The position numbers were made by a program, and so were the translations under genes. Below, piece after piece: positions 24,695 to 30,979 of a stretch of DNA of 30,979 bases. Location: positions 1-30,979 of the forward strand of contig CAZIRB010000014.1 in assembly GCA_964541695.1 (NCBI GenBank), given 5' to 3'. Under the pieces are notes generated by a model. That model was not told the origin of the DNA, did not search any database, and worked only from the letters and a program-made list of their open reading frames with translations. Within the stretch, counting starts at the first letter, position 1. The number at the start of each line of letters is the position of its first letter. Origin of the DNA: CAZKGE01 sp964541695 (lineage in GTDB: Bacteria; Bacillota; Clostridia; Christensenellales; CAG-138).

Positions 24695-25546
24695 ATGCGG
24701 GATTCGACGCGCTTTGGCGGGCTTAAAATCGCCAGCATGAACGTGCATTACTTCCGCTATCCGTTCTCTTATTTTTTGGAACAGCAGCGGGAGCTGGGTT
24801 TTGACAGCTTTGTTTTTTGGGGCAGCGTTCCGCATATTTGGGTCGATCAGTTCGGTTATGAGGATGTTTCAACACTGCGGGAAGCACTCGCAGAGCACGG
24901 CGTAAAGGCGCTGGCTTACGCGGCCCGCCCGTACAATTACAGCCTGTTCGCGCCGAAAGGCTCGATGCAAAGGAGCTATTCGGCGGACTATTACCGACTC
25001 AGCATCGACGCCGCGCGAGAACTGGGTATGAACCGGATCTGCGTCGACTTATGGGGCGCGCTGCGCGACGCCGGCCCTGCCGCGCAGTATGAAAACTGCC
25101 TGGACATGCTGGCAAGCCTGTGCGCTTACGCAGAAGAGCGCAGCTGCACCGTCGTAATCGGCAATGTTCCGGGAAACAGCTCCGCCCTGATGAACACGCT
25201 TATGCAGGTGCGGCGGCTACAGGAGGATGTCCGGATGGACAACTGCGAGGTCGCGCTGGACGTATGCGCGGCCCTGGAAAGTGGCGAGACCGTAACGGAT
25301 TGGCTGGATGCGTTTGGCCAACAGCTATCGATCGTCTACCTTGCGGACGGGTGCGACGCCGGCACCGGATATCCGCTGGGCCATGGCTGCTATCCGATCG
25401 CAGAGGCTCTGGGGCTTTTGCGGGAACGGGCGTACCGGGGCGCGGTCGCGATCAAAATGGACCGGGAGAAGACCGACCGCGACCCGGTTGGCGCCGACCG
25501 GGACAACGTCGCCTGGCTGAGAAGGCATTTGGATCAGGGGCTTTGA
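24695..25546 (+). CDS. TIM-barrel isomerase paralogue lacking most metal ligands
   Basis: 283 residues, homologous along its length to the gene just upstream (compare 'YSYEYFLESQAMAGYESVELW' with 'YPFSYFLEQQRELGFDSFVFW', and 'LWFDTFGEKL' with 'DWLDAFGQQL'). At the four metal positions only D189 is kept; the others become G156 (for E), Y215 (for H) and K254 (for E). It therefore cannot bind metal in the usual way and is either a non-catalytic partner or regulator of the first protein, or an enzyme with a new mechanism. It begins 3 nt after the first gene's stop with GGAGG inside that gene's end, so the two are translated together. Confidence 0.88.
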   Translation: MRDSTRFGGLKIASMNVHYFRYPFSYFLEQQRELGFDSFVFWGSVPHIWVDQFGYEDVSTLREALAEHGVKALAYAARPYNYSLFAPKGSMQRSYSADYYRLSIDAARELGMNRICVDLWGALRDAGPAAQYENCLDMLASLCAYAEERSCTVVIGNVPGNSSALMNTLMQVRRLQEDVRMDNCEVALDVCAALESGETVTDWLDAFGQQLSIVYLADGCDAGTGYPLGHGCYPIAEALGLLRERAYRGAVAIKMDREKTDRDPVGADRDNVAWLRRHLDQGL

Positions 25547-25562
25547 TGCGATTTGGTATGCC

Positions 25563-25721
25563 GTGCGCGAATCGACGTTTCCCGCGGGAACGGCGCTGCG
25601 CGTGCCGGCGTTTGCGTGGCGCGCAGGCAGGGATTTCGACGGTAATCGCCGTGTGCCCGCCGCGCTGATTTGCGCGTTTTGCGTATTCATGCTCATCGGC
25701 GATTGGCTGCTTGTCAAGTGA
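25563..25721 (+). pseudogene. Possible gene remnant or 52-residue ORF
   Basis: A reading frame open from 25521 to the stop at 25719-25721 has G/C at most third codon positions, like real genes here, and ends in a hydrophobic stretch 'ICAFCVFMLIGDWLLV'. No ATG and no ribosome site is seen; the only start is a GTG at 25563. It could be the tail of a decayed gene or a small unrecognised protein. I do not recognise the family. Confidence 0.25.
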
Positions 25722-25735
25722 ATGGCGACAGGCGG

Positions 25736-25762
25736 GGCGCGGCGTCCCGGCGCGCCTTTGTT
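25736..25762 (+). terminator. Weak terminator after the rightward operon
   Basis: GGCGCG/CGCGCC stem with a 9-nt loop followed by TTTGTT. It is the only terminator-like element in the 490 nt after the second TIM-barrel gene. Confidence 0.4.
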
Positions 25763-25903
25763 AGGTATGTCCGCGAAAGCGCCGACCCCTTTCTTCCCCG
25801 CTCCCGTTCATAAAACCCGGAATCCCCGAATCCTCCGCAATGCGGCGGCCCGACAGGGCTCCGCCCGCCCTTGACCGTAACGTAATATGCGCCCAGCGCG
25901 CAG

Positions 25904-25977
25904 GAAGCGGCGGCCGGGCGGGCCGCCGCTTCGCTTGCCTTCCCGCCCGGCCGCCGCTTTGCTCGCCTCCCCGTCCC
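25904..25977. repeat. GC-rich element with competing hairpins and a tandem repeat
   Basis: GAAGCGGCGGCC (25904-25915) pairs perfectly with GGCCGCCGCTTC (25921-25932). The overlapping AAGCGGCGGCCGGGCGGG (25905-25922) pairs equally well with its 18-bp complement at 25942-25959. The two folds exclude each other. They arise because a 28-bp unit starting GGCCGCCGCTT is repeated (25921-25948 and 25949-25977, about 5 differences). No T-run follows on either strand, so it is not a standard terminator. Confidence 0.7.
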
Positions 25978-25993
25978 TTTCCATGCCGTCGCA

Positions 25994-26025
25994 GCCCGCC
26001 GGACATAATCTCCTCCCCGGCGGGC
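25994..26025. repeat. 9-bp hairpin just before a small gene
   Basis: GCCCGCCGG and CCGGCGGGC are perfect complements; the 14-nt loop carries TCTCCTCC, an anti-Shine-Dalgarno-like run on the plus strand. The stem ends 14 nt before the GTG of the 52-residue gene. Confidence 0.55.
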
Positions 26026-26039
26026 ATCCTAAACCCGAG

Positions 26040-26198
26040 GTGAGCAATACGGAAAACCCAAGAAAGCGCCCCGGCAAGTTCATGTTGGACGATAACGCCG
26101 ACAGGCCCATTTCGGACGCATACCCGGTGATCGACACCGATCTTGCGCGGGACAACATCGAAAACGATCTGCCCGACGCCGAGCGGCGGGACGTGTAA
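26040..26198 (+). CDS. Small acidic hypothetical protein, 52 residues
   Basis: From the GTG at 26040 the product is a hydrophilic 52-residue protein with a basic start (VSNTENPRKRPGKF) and an acidic rest ('MLDDNADRPISDAYPVIDTD', then 'NIENDLPDAERRDV'). Third codon positions are mostly G/C as in the real genes here. Ribosome site is poor; an internal ATG at 26082 would give 38 residues. No family recognised. It precedes another small gene by 67 nt and they may form one unit ending at the terminator at 26439-26459. Confidence 0.6.
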   Translation: MSNTENPRKRPGKFMLDDNADRPISDAYPVIDTDLARDNIENDLPDAERRDV

Positions 26199-26265
26199 GA
26201 CCTGCCTCCGCACGGCGGAAAACATCGGCCGTAAAAACAAAATATCGATCTAAGGAGATAGTGCG

Positions 26266-26439
26266 ATGCGCAAGTACCCGAACATGTATGAACTGTTTCA
26301 AAACGACCCCCAGGCCAAGCAATACTTCGACAAGCTGCCGGACTACGTCCGGGACCAGATCAGCACCCGCGCCGACGGCGTCAACTCGTTTGAAAGCCTG
26401 AAGGATTACGCGGAAAACCTGCTGCGCGGCGACGACTGA
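26266..26439 (+). CDS. Small conserved-looking protein, 57 residues
   Basis: ATG with AAGGAG 8 nt upstream; 57 residues, soluble, beginning MRKYPNMYELFQNDPQAKQY and continuing with 'FDKLPDYVRDQISTRADGVN' and 'SFESLKDYAENLLRGDD'. It looks like one short helical domain. I believe similar small proteins exist in other Clostridia but cannot name a family or function. The stop codon overlaps the stem of an excellent terminator. Confidence 0.8.
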   Translation: MRKYPNMYELFQNDPQAKQYFDKLPDYVRDQISTRADGVNSFESLKDYAENLLRGDD

Positions 26440-26459
26440 GGAGCTTCGGCTCCTTTTTT
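26439..26459 (+). terminator. Intrinsic terminator after the small genes
   Basis: AGGAGC-TTCG-GCTCCT: a 6-bp stem with a stable UUCG tetraloop followed by six Ts. It begins at the last base of the stop codon of the 57-residue gene. The remaining space to trkA (26460-26638) holds only GC-rich repeats such as GGCCG/CGGCC and no gene. Confidence 0.92.
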
Positions 26460-26638
26460 AAACCGGCCGCCGACCGGCCGCGCCTCCCTTCCTTCCCCGC
26501 GCCGGCGCGGCCTTTCCACATATTCTTCCCGCCGGTTAAAAACCACTCTCTTTCGGGCCTGCAATCGCGCCCGCACCCCGCAAGTTCATCAATGATTCGC
26601 CGACACGAGCGGCCCTTCCATGCTAAAGTTGCCAAACG

Positions 26639-26667
26639 TTGCCTATTGTCTTGCTTACAGCTATAAT
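26639..26667 (+). promoter_or_regulatory. Sigma-A type promoter of trkA-trkH
   Basis: TTGCCT (26639-26644), 17 bp, TATAAT (26662-26667). Start about 34 nt upstream of the trkA ATG. Confidence 0.78.
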
Positions 26668-26707
26668 GATCTTAAAGTACGCGGCTGTTTTAGGAGTGAC
26701 ACGGACA

Positions 26708-28111
26708 ATGAAGATCGTAATCGTAGGCGACGGCAAGGTGGGGTTCACCCTCACAAAGCTCCTGTCCAAGGAAGGCCACGACATCGTGGTGATCGACAGC
26801 AACTCCGCGGTGCTCAAAGAATCGCAGAACATGGTGGACGTTGCCGTCGTCACGGGCAACGGCGCCTGCGTGGAGGTGCAGAAAGAGGCGGACGTGCAGC
26901 ACAGCGACGTGCTCATCGCCGCGACCTCCAGCGACGAAATCAACCTGCTCTGCTGCATGGTGGCGCGCAAGCTGGGCTGCAAGAGCACCATCGCGCGCGT
27001 GCGCAACCCCTCCTACGATACGCAGCTCCGGCTCCTTAAAGACGAGCTGGGCCTTTCCCTGAGCATCAACCCGGAACGAGCCGCCGCGCGCGAGATATTC
27101 CGGCTCCTGCAGTTCCCGTCCTTCTTAAAGCGCGACTCGTTCGCCAACGGGCGCGTGGAGCTTGTGGAGCTGAAGCTGAAAGCCGACAACCTGCTGGTCA
27201 ACAGGAAGCTCTCGGCGCTCGGCGACCTTTCGCGCCTCAACGCGCTCATCTGCGCGGTCGACCGCGACGGGGAGATCACGGTCCCGTCGGGCAGCTTCGA
27301 GCTGCGCGAGGGCGATAAAATCACCGTCGCGGCGGATGCGGCGGAGCTGGTCAACCTCCTGCGCCAGCTGCATATCGGCTCCCAGAAGGCTGAGAGCGTC
27401 ATGATCGTGGGCGGCAGCCGCATCGCGGAGTATCTGGCCGTCATGCTCCTGCGCGCGCATGTGCGCGTCACCATCATCGAACAGCAGCGCGCCCGGTGCG
27501 AGGCGCTCTCCGAGGCGCTTCCCGAGGCGGTGATCATACACGGCGACGGTTCCCAGCAGGAGCTGCTGCTCGCGGAAGGCGTCCGGCGGACGGACGCGCT
27601 GGTGACGCTGACCGGCATGGACGAGGAGAACCTCATCATCTCCATGTTCGGCAACTTCATCGGCGTTCCGAAGACCATCACGAAGATCAACCGGACGGAA
27701 TACAGCGCGGTGTTCGCCGACAAGGGCATCGACACGATCGTCAGCCCCAAGCTGCTCACCGCGGACGAGATCGTCAGCTACGTGCGCGCCATGGGCAACA
27801 CCGCGGGCGGTTCGGTCATCACGCTGTACAGCATCGCGGGGGGCAAGGCCGAGGCGATGGAGTTCTTCGTCAAAAGCGACGCGCCGTATTTAAACGTGCC
27901 CCTCGCGAAGCTCCGCCTCAAGCCCAATATCCTGATCGCCAGCATCATCCGCGCGCGCCGCGTCATCGTTCCCAAGGGCAGCGACAGCATGCACAAGGGG
28001 GATACGGTGATCGTGGTCGCGCCCGCCGAGCACGCCGTGTCCGACCTGAAGGATATTCTCGCCGACGACGAGGCCTTCGACGCGTCGGTTCCCCCGGTCG
28101 TGATTCCATGA
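26708..28111 (+). CDS. trkA: Trk/Ktr potassium uptake regulatory subunit TrkA
   Basis: 467 residues from the ATG of MKIVIVGDGKVG (AGGAG about 11 nt upstream). Two tandem RCK units, each a Rossmann NAD(H)-binding part followed by a TrkA_C part. The first has GDGKVG at 7-12 and 'DIVVIDSN'; the second starts 'VMIVGGSRIAEYLAVMLL' near 230 with a less perfect glycine motif. TrkA_C parts include 'LVELKLKADNLLVNRKLSAL' and 'APYLNVPLAKLRLKPNILI'. It is a peripheral membrane protein gating TrkH by nucleotide binding. Transcribed with trkH, 28 nt apart. Confidence 0.96.
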   Translation: MKIVIVGDGKVGFTLTKLLSKEGHDIVVIDSNSAVLKESQNMVDVAVVTGNGACVEVQKEADVQHSDVLIAATSSDEINLLCCMVARKLGCKSTIARVRNPSYDTQLRLLKDELGLSLSINPERAAAREIFRLLQFPSFLKRDSFANGRVELVELKLKADNLLVNRKLSALGDLSRLNALICAVDRDGEITVPSGSFELREGDKITVAADAAELVNLLRQLHIGSQKAESVMIVGGSRIAEYLAVMLLRAHVRVTIIEQQRARCEALSEALPEAVIIHGDGSQQELLLAEGVRRTDALVTLTGMDEENLIISMFGNFIGVPKTITKINRTEYSAVFADKGIDTIVSPKLLTADEIVSYVRAMGNTAGGSVITLYSIAGGKAEAMEFFVKSDAPYLNVPLAKLRLKPNILIASIIRARRVIVPKGSDSMHKGDTVIVVAPAEHAVSDLKDILADDEAFDASVPPVVIP

Positions 28112-28139
28112 ATGCACAGCTGAGAAAGGCCGCATCCGT

Positions 28140-29606
28140 ATGAACATACGCGCTGTTTCCATTTACATCGGCTACCTCCTCCTCGTGGAGGGGGGATTTA
28201 TGCTGCCCGCCCTGCTCATCGCGTCGCATGAGCGGCATCTGCCGTCCGTACACGGATTCTTTATCACCATCGTCATACTGCTGGCGCTCGGGGCGCTTCT
28301 GACGCGGCAGAAAACCTCCCGGGACGGCGTCTACGCGCGCGAGGGATTCGTGACCGTCGCGCTCGGCTGGATCCTGATCTCGCTGTTCGGCGCGCTGCCG
28401 TTTTTCATCAGCCGCGTGATTCCGAGCTATCTGGACTGCTGGTTTGAAACGGTCTCGGGCTTCACCACCACGGGTTCAAGCATCCTCACGGACGTGGAGG
28501 CACTGCCCCGCGGGATGCTGTATTGGCGGAGCTTCACGCACTGGCTGGGCGGCATGGGCGTGCTGGTGTTCATGCTGGCGGTCGCGCCCCTCAGCAAGGG
28601 CAGCGGCGAGACCTTCCATCTGCTGCGCGCGGAGAGCCCCGGCCCCTCGGTCGGCAAGCTCGCGCCCACCATGCGGCACACCGCGCGCATCCTCTACGCG
28701 ATCTACATCGCGCTCACGATCCTGCAGATCATCCTGCTTCTTTTGGGCGGCATGCCGCTCTTTGACAGCGTCCTGCATACGTTCGGCACCGCGGGGACCG
28801 GCGGATTCAGCATCAAAAACCTGAGCATCGGCGCGTACGACAGCGCCTATCTGCAGGCCGTCATCGGCGTGTTCATGGCGCTTTTCGGCGTGAATTTCAC
28901 CGTATACTATCTGCTGCTCTTGCGGCAGTTCCGGGCCGTGTTCCGCAACGAGGAGCTGCGCCTCTACATCGGCATCATACTGGCCACGACGGCGGTCATA
29001 GCCATAGACATCCTCCCGCATTATGCGGGCGCGGGGCTGCATACGGGCAAGGCGGTGCTGGACAGCTTCTTCCAGGTCTCCTCCATCATGACGACCACCG
29101 GCTACGCGACGACAAACTTCGACAAATGGCCGCAGCTTTCGCGGTATCTGCTGGTGGTGCTCATGATCATCGGCGCGTCGGCGGGCTCGACGGGCGGCGG
29201 CATCAAGGTGTCCCGCTTGCTCATACTCTGGAAAGCGATCATACATGAAATGCGGCAGATGCTGCGCCCGCGCGCGGTGCGGCCCATTCGAATGGACGGT
29301 AAGCCGCTGGACGACGACGTGGTGCGCGGAACCTACGCGTTTACAGCCGTTTACGCCATGATCTGCATTTTGTCGATGCTGATACTGACGCTCGACGACC
29401 ACAGCATGGAGACCACCGCCACGGCGGTGTTTGCCTGCATCAACAACATCGGCCCGGGGCTGGACATGGTCGGCCCCGCGGGCAATTTCTCGTTCTTCTC
29501 GCCCCTGTCCAAATTTGTGCTCTCCCTCGACATGCTGCTGGGCAGGCTCGAGGTGTTCCCCATGCTGCTGCTGTTCATGCCCTCGGTCTGGAAGCGGAAA
29601 GCATAG
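28140..29606 (+). CDS. trkH: Trk potassium transporter membrane subunit TrkH
   Basis: 488-residue inner-membrane potassium-translocating subunit. Four selectivity-filter loops with their key glycines are visible: 'SGFTTTGSS', 'FGTAGTGGFS', 'MTTTGYAT' and 'NNIGPGLD'. 'ASAGSTGGGIKVSRLLIL' is the conserved membrane-half motif between loops 3 and 4. Start ATG at 28140 with a weak site (GAAAGG) upstream; translation probably depends on trkA. A strong terminator follows. Confidence 0.97.
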   Translation: MNIRAVSIYIGYLLLVEGGFMLPALLIASHERHLPSVHGFFITIVILLALGALLTRQKTSRDGVYAREGFVTVALGWILISLFGALPFFISRVIPSYLDCWFETVSGFTTTGSSILTDVEALPRGMLYWRSFTHWLGGMGVLVFMLAVAPLSKGSGETFHLLRAESPGPSVGKLAPTMRHTARILYAIYIALTILQIILLLLGGMPLFDSVLHTFGTAGTGGFSIKNLSIGAYDSAYLQAVIGVFMALFGVNFTVYYLLLLRQFRAVFRNEELRLYIGIILATTAVIAIDILPHYAGAGLHTGKAVLDSFFQVSSIMTTTGYATTNFDKWPQLSRYLLVVLMIIGASAGSTGGGIKVSRLLILWKAIIHEMRQMLRPRAVRPIRMDGKPLDDDVVRGTYAFTAVYAMICILSMLILTLDDHSMETTATAVFACINNIGPGLDMVGPAGNFSFFSPLSKFVLSLDMLLGRLEVFPMLLLFMPSVWKRKA

Positions 29607-29634
29607 CGCGCGGCGCTGCAAAACAAAGTAAAAG

Positions 29635-29673
29635 CGGGCCCCATGCGGTTAAACCGGCGGGGCCGTTTTTTTG
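29635..29673 (+). terminator. Intrinsic terminator of trkA-trkH
   Basis: GGCCCC/GGGGCC outer stem with an inner CGG/CCG, followed after one base by seven Ts. Confidence 0.88.
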
Positions 29674-29715
29674 CGGTATCGGCCGACGGATTGGCGGTGA
29701 TTGGTTCTTTGTTCG

Positions 29716-29742
29716 CGGCACGATCGGCACGATTGGCACGAT
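29716..29742. repeat. Three tandem 9-bp repeats
   Basis: CGGCACGAT, CGGCACGAT, TGGCACGAT in a row, in the 320-nt gene-free space between trkH and the HTH gene. No function seen. Confidence 0.6.
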
Positions 29743-29751
29743 CGCCCCGAG

Positions 29752-29784
29752 CCGCGCCGCCATGTTCGACCGCATGGCGCGCGG
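29752..29784. repeat. GC-rich imperfect hairpin
   Basis: CCGCGC-cg-CCATG pairs with CATGG-c-GCGCGG around an 8-nt loop. No T-run follows. Together with the tandem repeats and the trkH terminator it is all I see in this intergenic stretch before the promoter at 29870. Confidence 0.45.
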
Positions 29785-29869
29785 CGGGACCGCCGGGCTT
29801 TGCTTGCGTTATTTTGTTGAGTCAATTGCTTTTATTTGATCCGCCGCCTGATTTTCCGTAAAAAACCTC

Positions 29870-29898
29870 TTGACTTATTCCTCATCGTTACTTACAAT
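29870..29898 (+). promoter_or_regulatory. Sigma-A type promoter of the HTH-hydrolase pair
   Basis: TTGACT (29870-29875), 17 bp, TACAAT (29893-29898), about 30 nt upstream of the HTH gene ATG. Confidence 0.8.
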
Positions 29899-29929
29899 TC
29901 CCTTATTAGGCGATGATAAGGAGCTATTC

Positions 29930-30367
29930 ATGGCTAAGGATTACTACACCGTCGAACAGATATCCAGCATGCTGGACATCCACCCCAAGACCATCCAGCG
30001 GTATATCCGGGAGGGGCGGCTGCGCGCGTCGAAGATCGGGAAAAGCTGGCGGGTCACCGGCCACGACCTGAGCGTGTTTGTCGAGAGCAACGGGAACGAC
30101 GTGCCCGGTGGGGGTCGGCCGGAGCGCAGCGTCGTCGCCTCATCGGTCGTCGACATCACCGCGATGGGAAAAGAGGACGCCATCCGCGTCATGAACACGC
30201 TGACGGCCGTGCTAAACTGCAAGCCGCCGGAATACGGGCAGTCGAGCATGCAGTCGCAGTACATCGAGCGCGACGGCACGGTGCGCGTCACGCTCTGGGG
30301 CGGCATCCGCTTTATGTCGGCGATGCTGGACACGATCGCTTTCCTGACGGAACAGACGAAGGAGTGA
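29930..30367 (+). CDS. Excisionase/MerR-type helix-turn-helix protein
   Basis: 145 residues from the ATG after AAGGAG (6-nt spacing). The N-terminal domain 'YYTVEQISSMLDIHPKTIQR' with 'YIREGRLRASKIGKSWRV' is a winged HTH of the excisionase/HTH_17 class (about 4-53). A Gly/Pro-rich linker and a C-terminal alpha/beta region (about 68-145, 'VVDITAMGKEDAIRVMNTLTAVL ... VRVTLWGGIRFMSAMLDTIAFL') follow, which may sense a ligand or dimerise. No integrase or phage gene is nearby, so I read it as a chromosomal regulator linked to the hydrolase gene 6 nt downstream. Confidence 0.85.
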   Translation: MAKDYYTVEQISSMLDIHPKTIQRYIREGRLRASKIGKSWRVTGHDLSVFVESNGNDVPGGGRPERSVVASSVVDITAMGKEDAIRVMNTLTAVLNCKPPEYGQSSMQSQYIERDGTVRVTLWGGIRFMSAMLDTIAFLTEQTKE

Positions 30368-30373
30368 ACGGAT

Positions 30374-30979
30374 ATGAAACGCAGCGTATTTAAGACCGAG
30401 CAGGGGCGGGACAAAATTCGGGCGTATTACAACCAGGTGCTGAGCCGGTTCCCTTTCGGGCGGCGGACCGTTGAGACCGCTTTTGGGCGGACGTTCATGC
30501 TAACGGCCGGGCGGGAGGAACATCCGCCCGCAATCCTGCTGCACGGCTCCTGCAGCAACAGCGCGTTCTGGTTCCCGGAGATTCTGGCCCTTTCCGATCG
30601 CTGCCGGGTTTATGCCGTCGACATCATCGGCGAGGCCGGAAACAGCGAGGAATACCGGCCCGATCTGGATTCGGACGCGTTCGCGCTCTGGATGAAGGAT
30701 GTGCTCGACGCGCTCGGCATCGAAAAACCCGCCCTGATCGGCAACTCGCTCGGCGGCTGGATGGCGCTCAAATTCGCCACGGCCTATCCGGAGCGCGTTT
30801 CCGGTCTCGTTTTGATCGCGTCCGCCGGCCTTGCGGAGGTTCGCCCGCAGTTCATCGCGGATGTGGAGCAGTCCCGGCAGGCGGTCGGAACCGTGCCGGT
30901 CGACGCAGCCATTCTCGGGGAACAGAATCTCCCGAAGGAAGTGCTCGAGTTTATGAACCTGATCGTCGAAAACTACGAC
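30374..30979 (+). CDS. Alpha/beta hydrolase, cut by the window end
   Basis: 202 residues are visible and the frame is still open at the last base. ATG at 30374 with AAGGAG 9 nt upstream. Alpha/beta hydrolase fold: oxyanion region 'AILLHGSCSNSAFWFPEI' near residue 52, 'VYAVDIIGEAGNS' at about 80, and the nucleophile elbow GNSLGG (GxSxG, about residue 123), then 'GLVLIASAGLAEVRP'. The acid and histidine of the triad lie partly outside the window. Probably an esterase or related hydrolase; substrate unknown. Co-transcribed with the HTH gene. Confidence 0.88.
   Translation, partial: MKRSVFKTEQGRDKIRAYYNQVLSRFPFGRRTVETAFGRTFMLTAGREEHPPAILLHGSCSNSAFWFPEILALSDRCRVYAVDIIGEAGNSEEYRPDLDSDAFALWMKDVLDALGIEKPALIGNSLGGWMALKFATAYPERVSGLVLIASAGLAEVRPQFIADVEQSRQAVGTVPVDAAILGEQNLPKEVLEFMNLIVENYD

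Noticed and set aside
25761..26006. Minus-strand frame of 81 codons starting at an ATG with a perfect GGAGGAG site
   Set aside because: The product is low-complexity, rich in Gly and Arg, and runs through the GC-rich repeat; the ribosome-site match comes from the loop of a hairpin. No known protein pattern.
29870..29929. Longer start for the HTH protein at an upstream TTG
   Set aside because: It would begin inside the -35 box of the predicted promoter; the ATG at 29930 has AAGGAG at the right distance.

Overview
The window comes from a GC-rich, endospore-forming-type Firmicute, most likely a member of class Clostridia (Oscillospirales or Christensenellales-like; this placement is inference). 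The grounds are a spoVB-like / mazG / hup gene row like that of Bacillus and Clostridium genomes, a cytoplasmic LysM-M14 peptidase of the spore-associated endopeptidase I type, AGGAGG-type ribosome sites, strong sigma-A type promoters and a Firmicute-style hexuronate gene set. The sequence stays GC-rich and codon use looks even. I saw no phage or insertion-sequence genes, rRNA, tRNA or CRISPR array.

Layout. (1) 1-7450, minus strand: M14 peptidase, spoVB-like flippase, mazG and hup form one row ending in a terminator. Behind it, from its own promoter, lie xpt and guaA (8-nt overlap), which make XMP and convert it to GMP, and then a small ACT-like protein ending at a clear terminator. (2) 7470-8937, plus strand: a single-gene unit for an SPFH-domain protein with three zinc ribbons. 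(3) 9071-25546: a divergent sugar-acid locus. Leftward from a consensus promoter at 17431-17459 run two related bicupin proteins, a D-2-hydroxyacid dehydrogenase, a short-chain dehydrogenase, a KDPG aldolase fused to a VOC domain, KDG kinase, uronate isomerase (UxaC) and mannonate oxidoreductase (UxuB). Rightward run a LacI-family regulator, an ABC importer (lipoprotein, ATPase, two permeases) and two related TIM-barrel sugar isomerase-like proteins. (4) 25547-26460: a GC-rich repeat region and two very small genes. (5) 26639-29673: a trkA-trkH potassium uptake operon. (6) 29870-end: an HTH protein and a truncated alpha/beta hydrolase.

How region 3 may work. UxaC, UxuB, KdgK and Eda are four of the five steps from glucuronate to pyruvate plus glyceraldehyde 3-phosphate; mannonate dehydratase (UxuA) is not in the window. 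The additional genes (two bicupins, two dehydrogenases, two TIM barrels, a PotABC-like importer) are not part of the textbook pathway and suggest import and pre-processing of an unusual uronate or sugar acid. Two copies of the palindrome GTAAGTACTTAC flank the start of the leftward transcript and are the best candidates for the operator of the LacI-family protein. The second TIM barrel has lost three of the four metal-ligand positions kept in the first.

The regulator gene starts about 740 nt downstream of a perfect-consensus promoter. The space between holds no recognisable gene except a possible 30-codon leader ORF.
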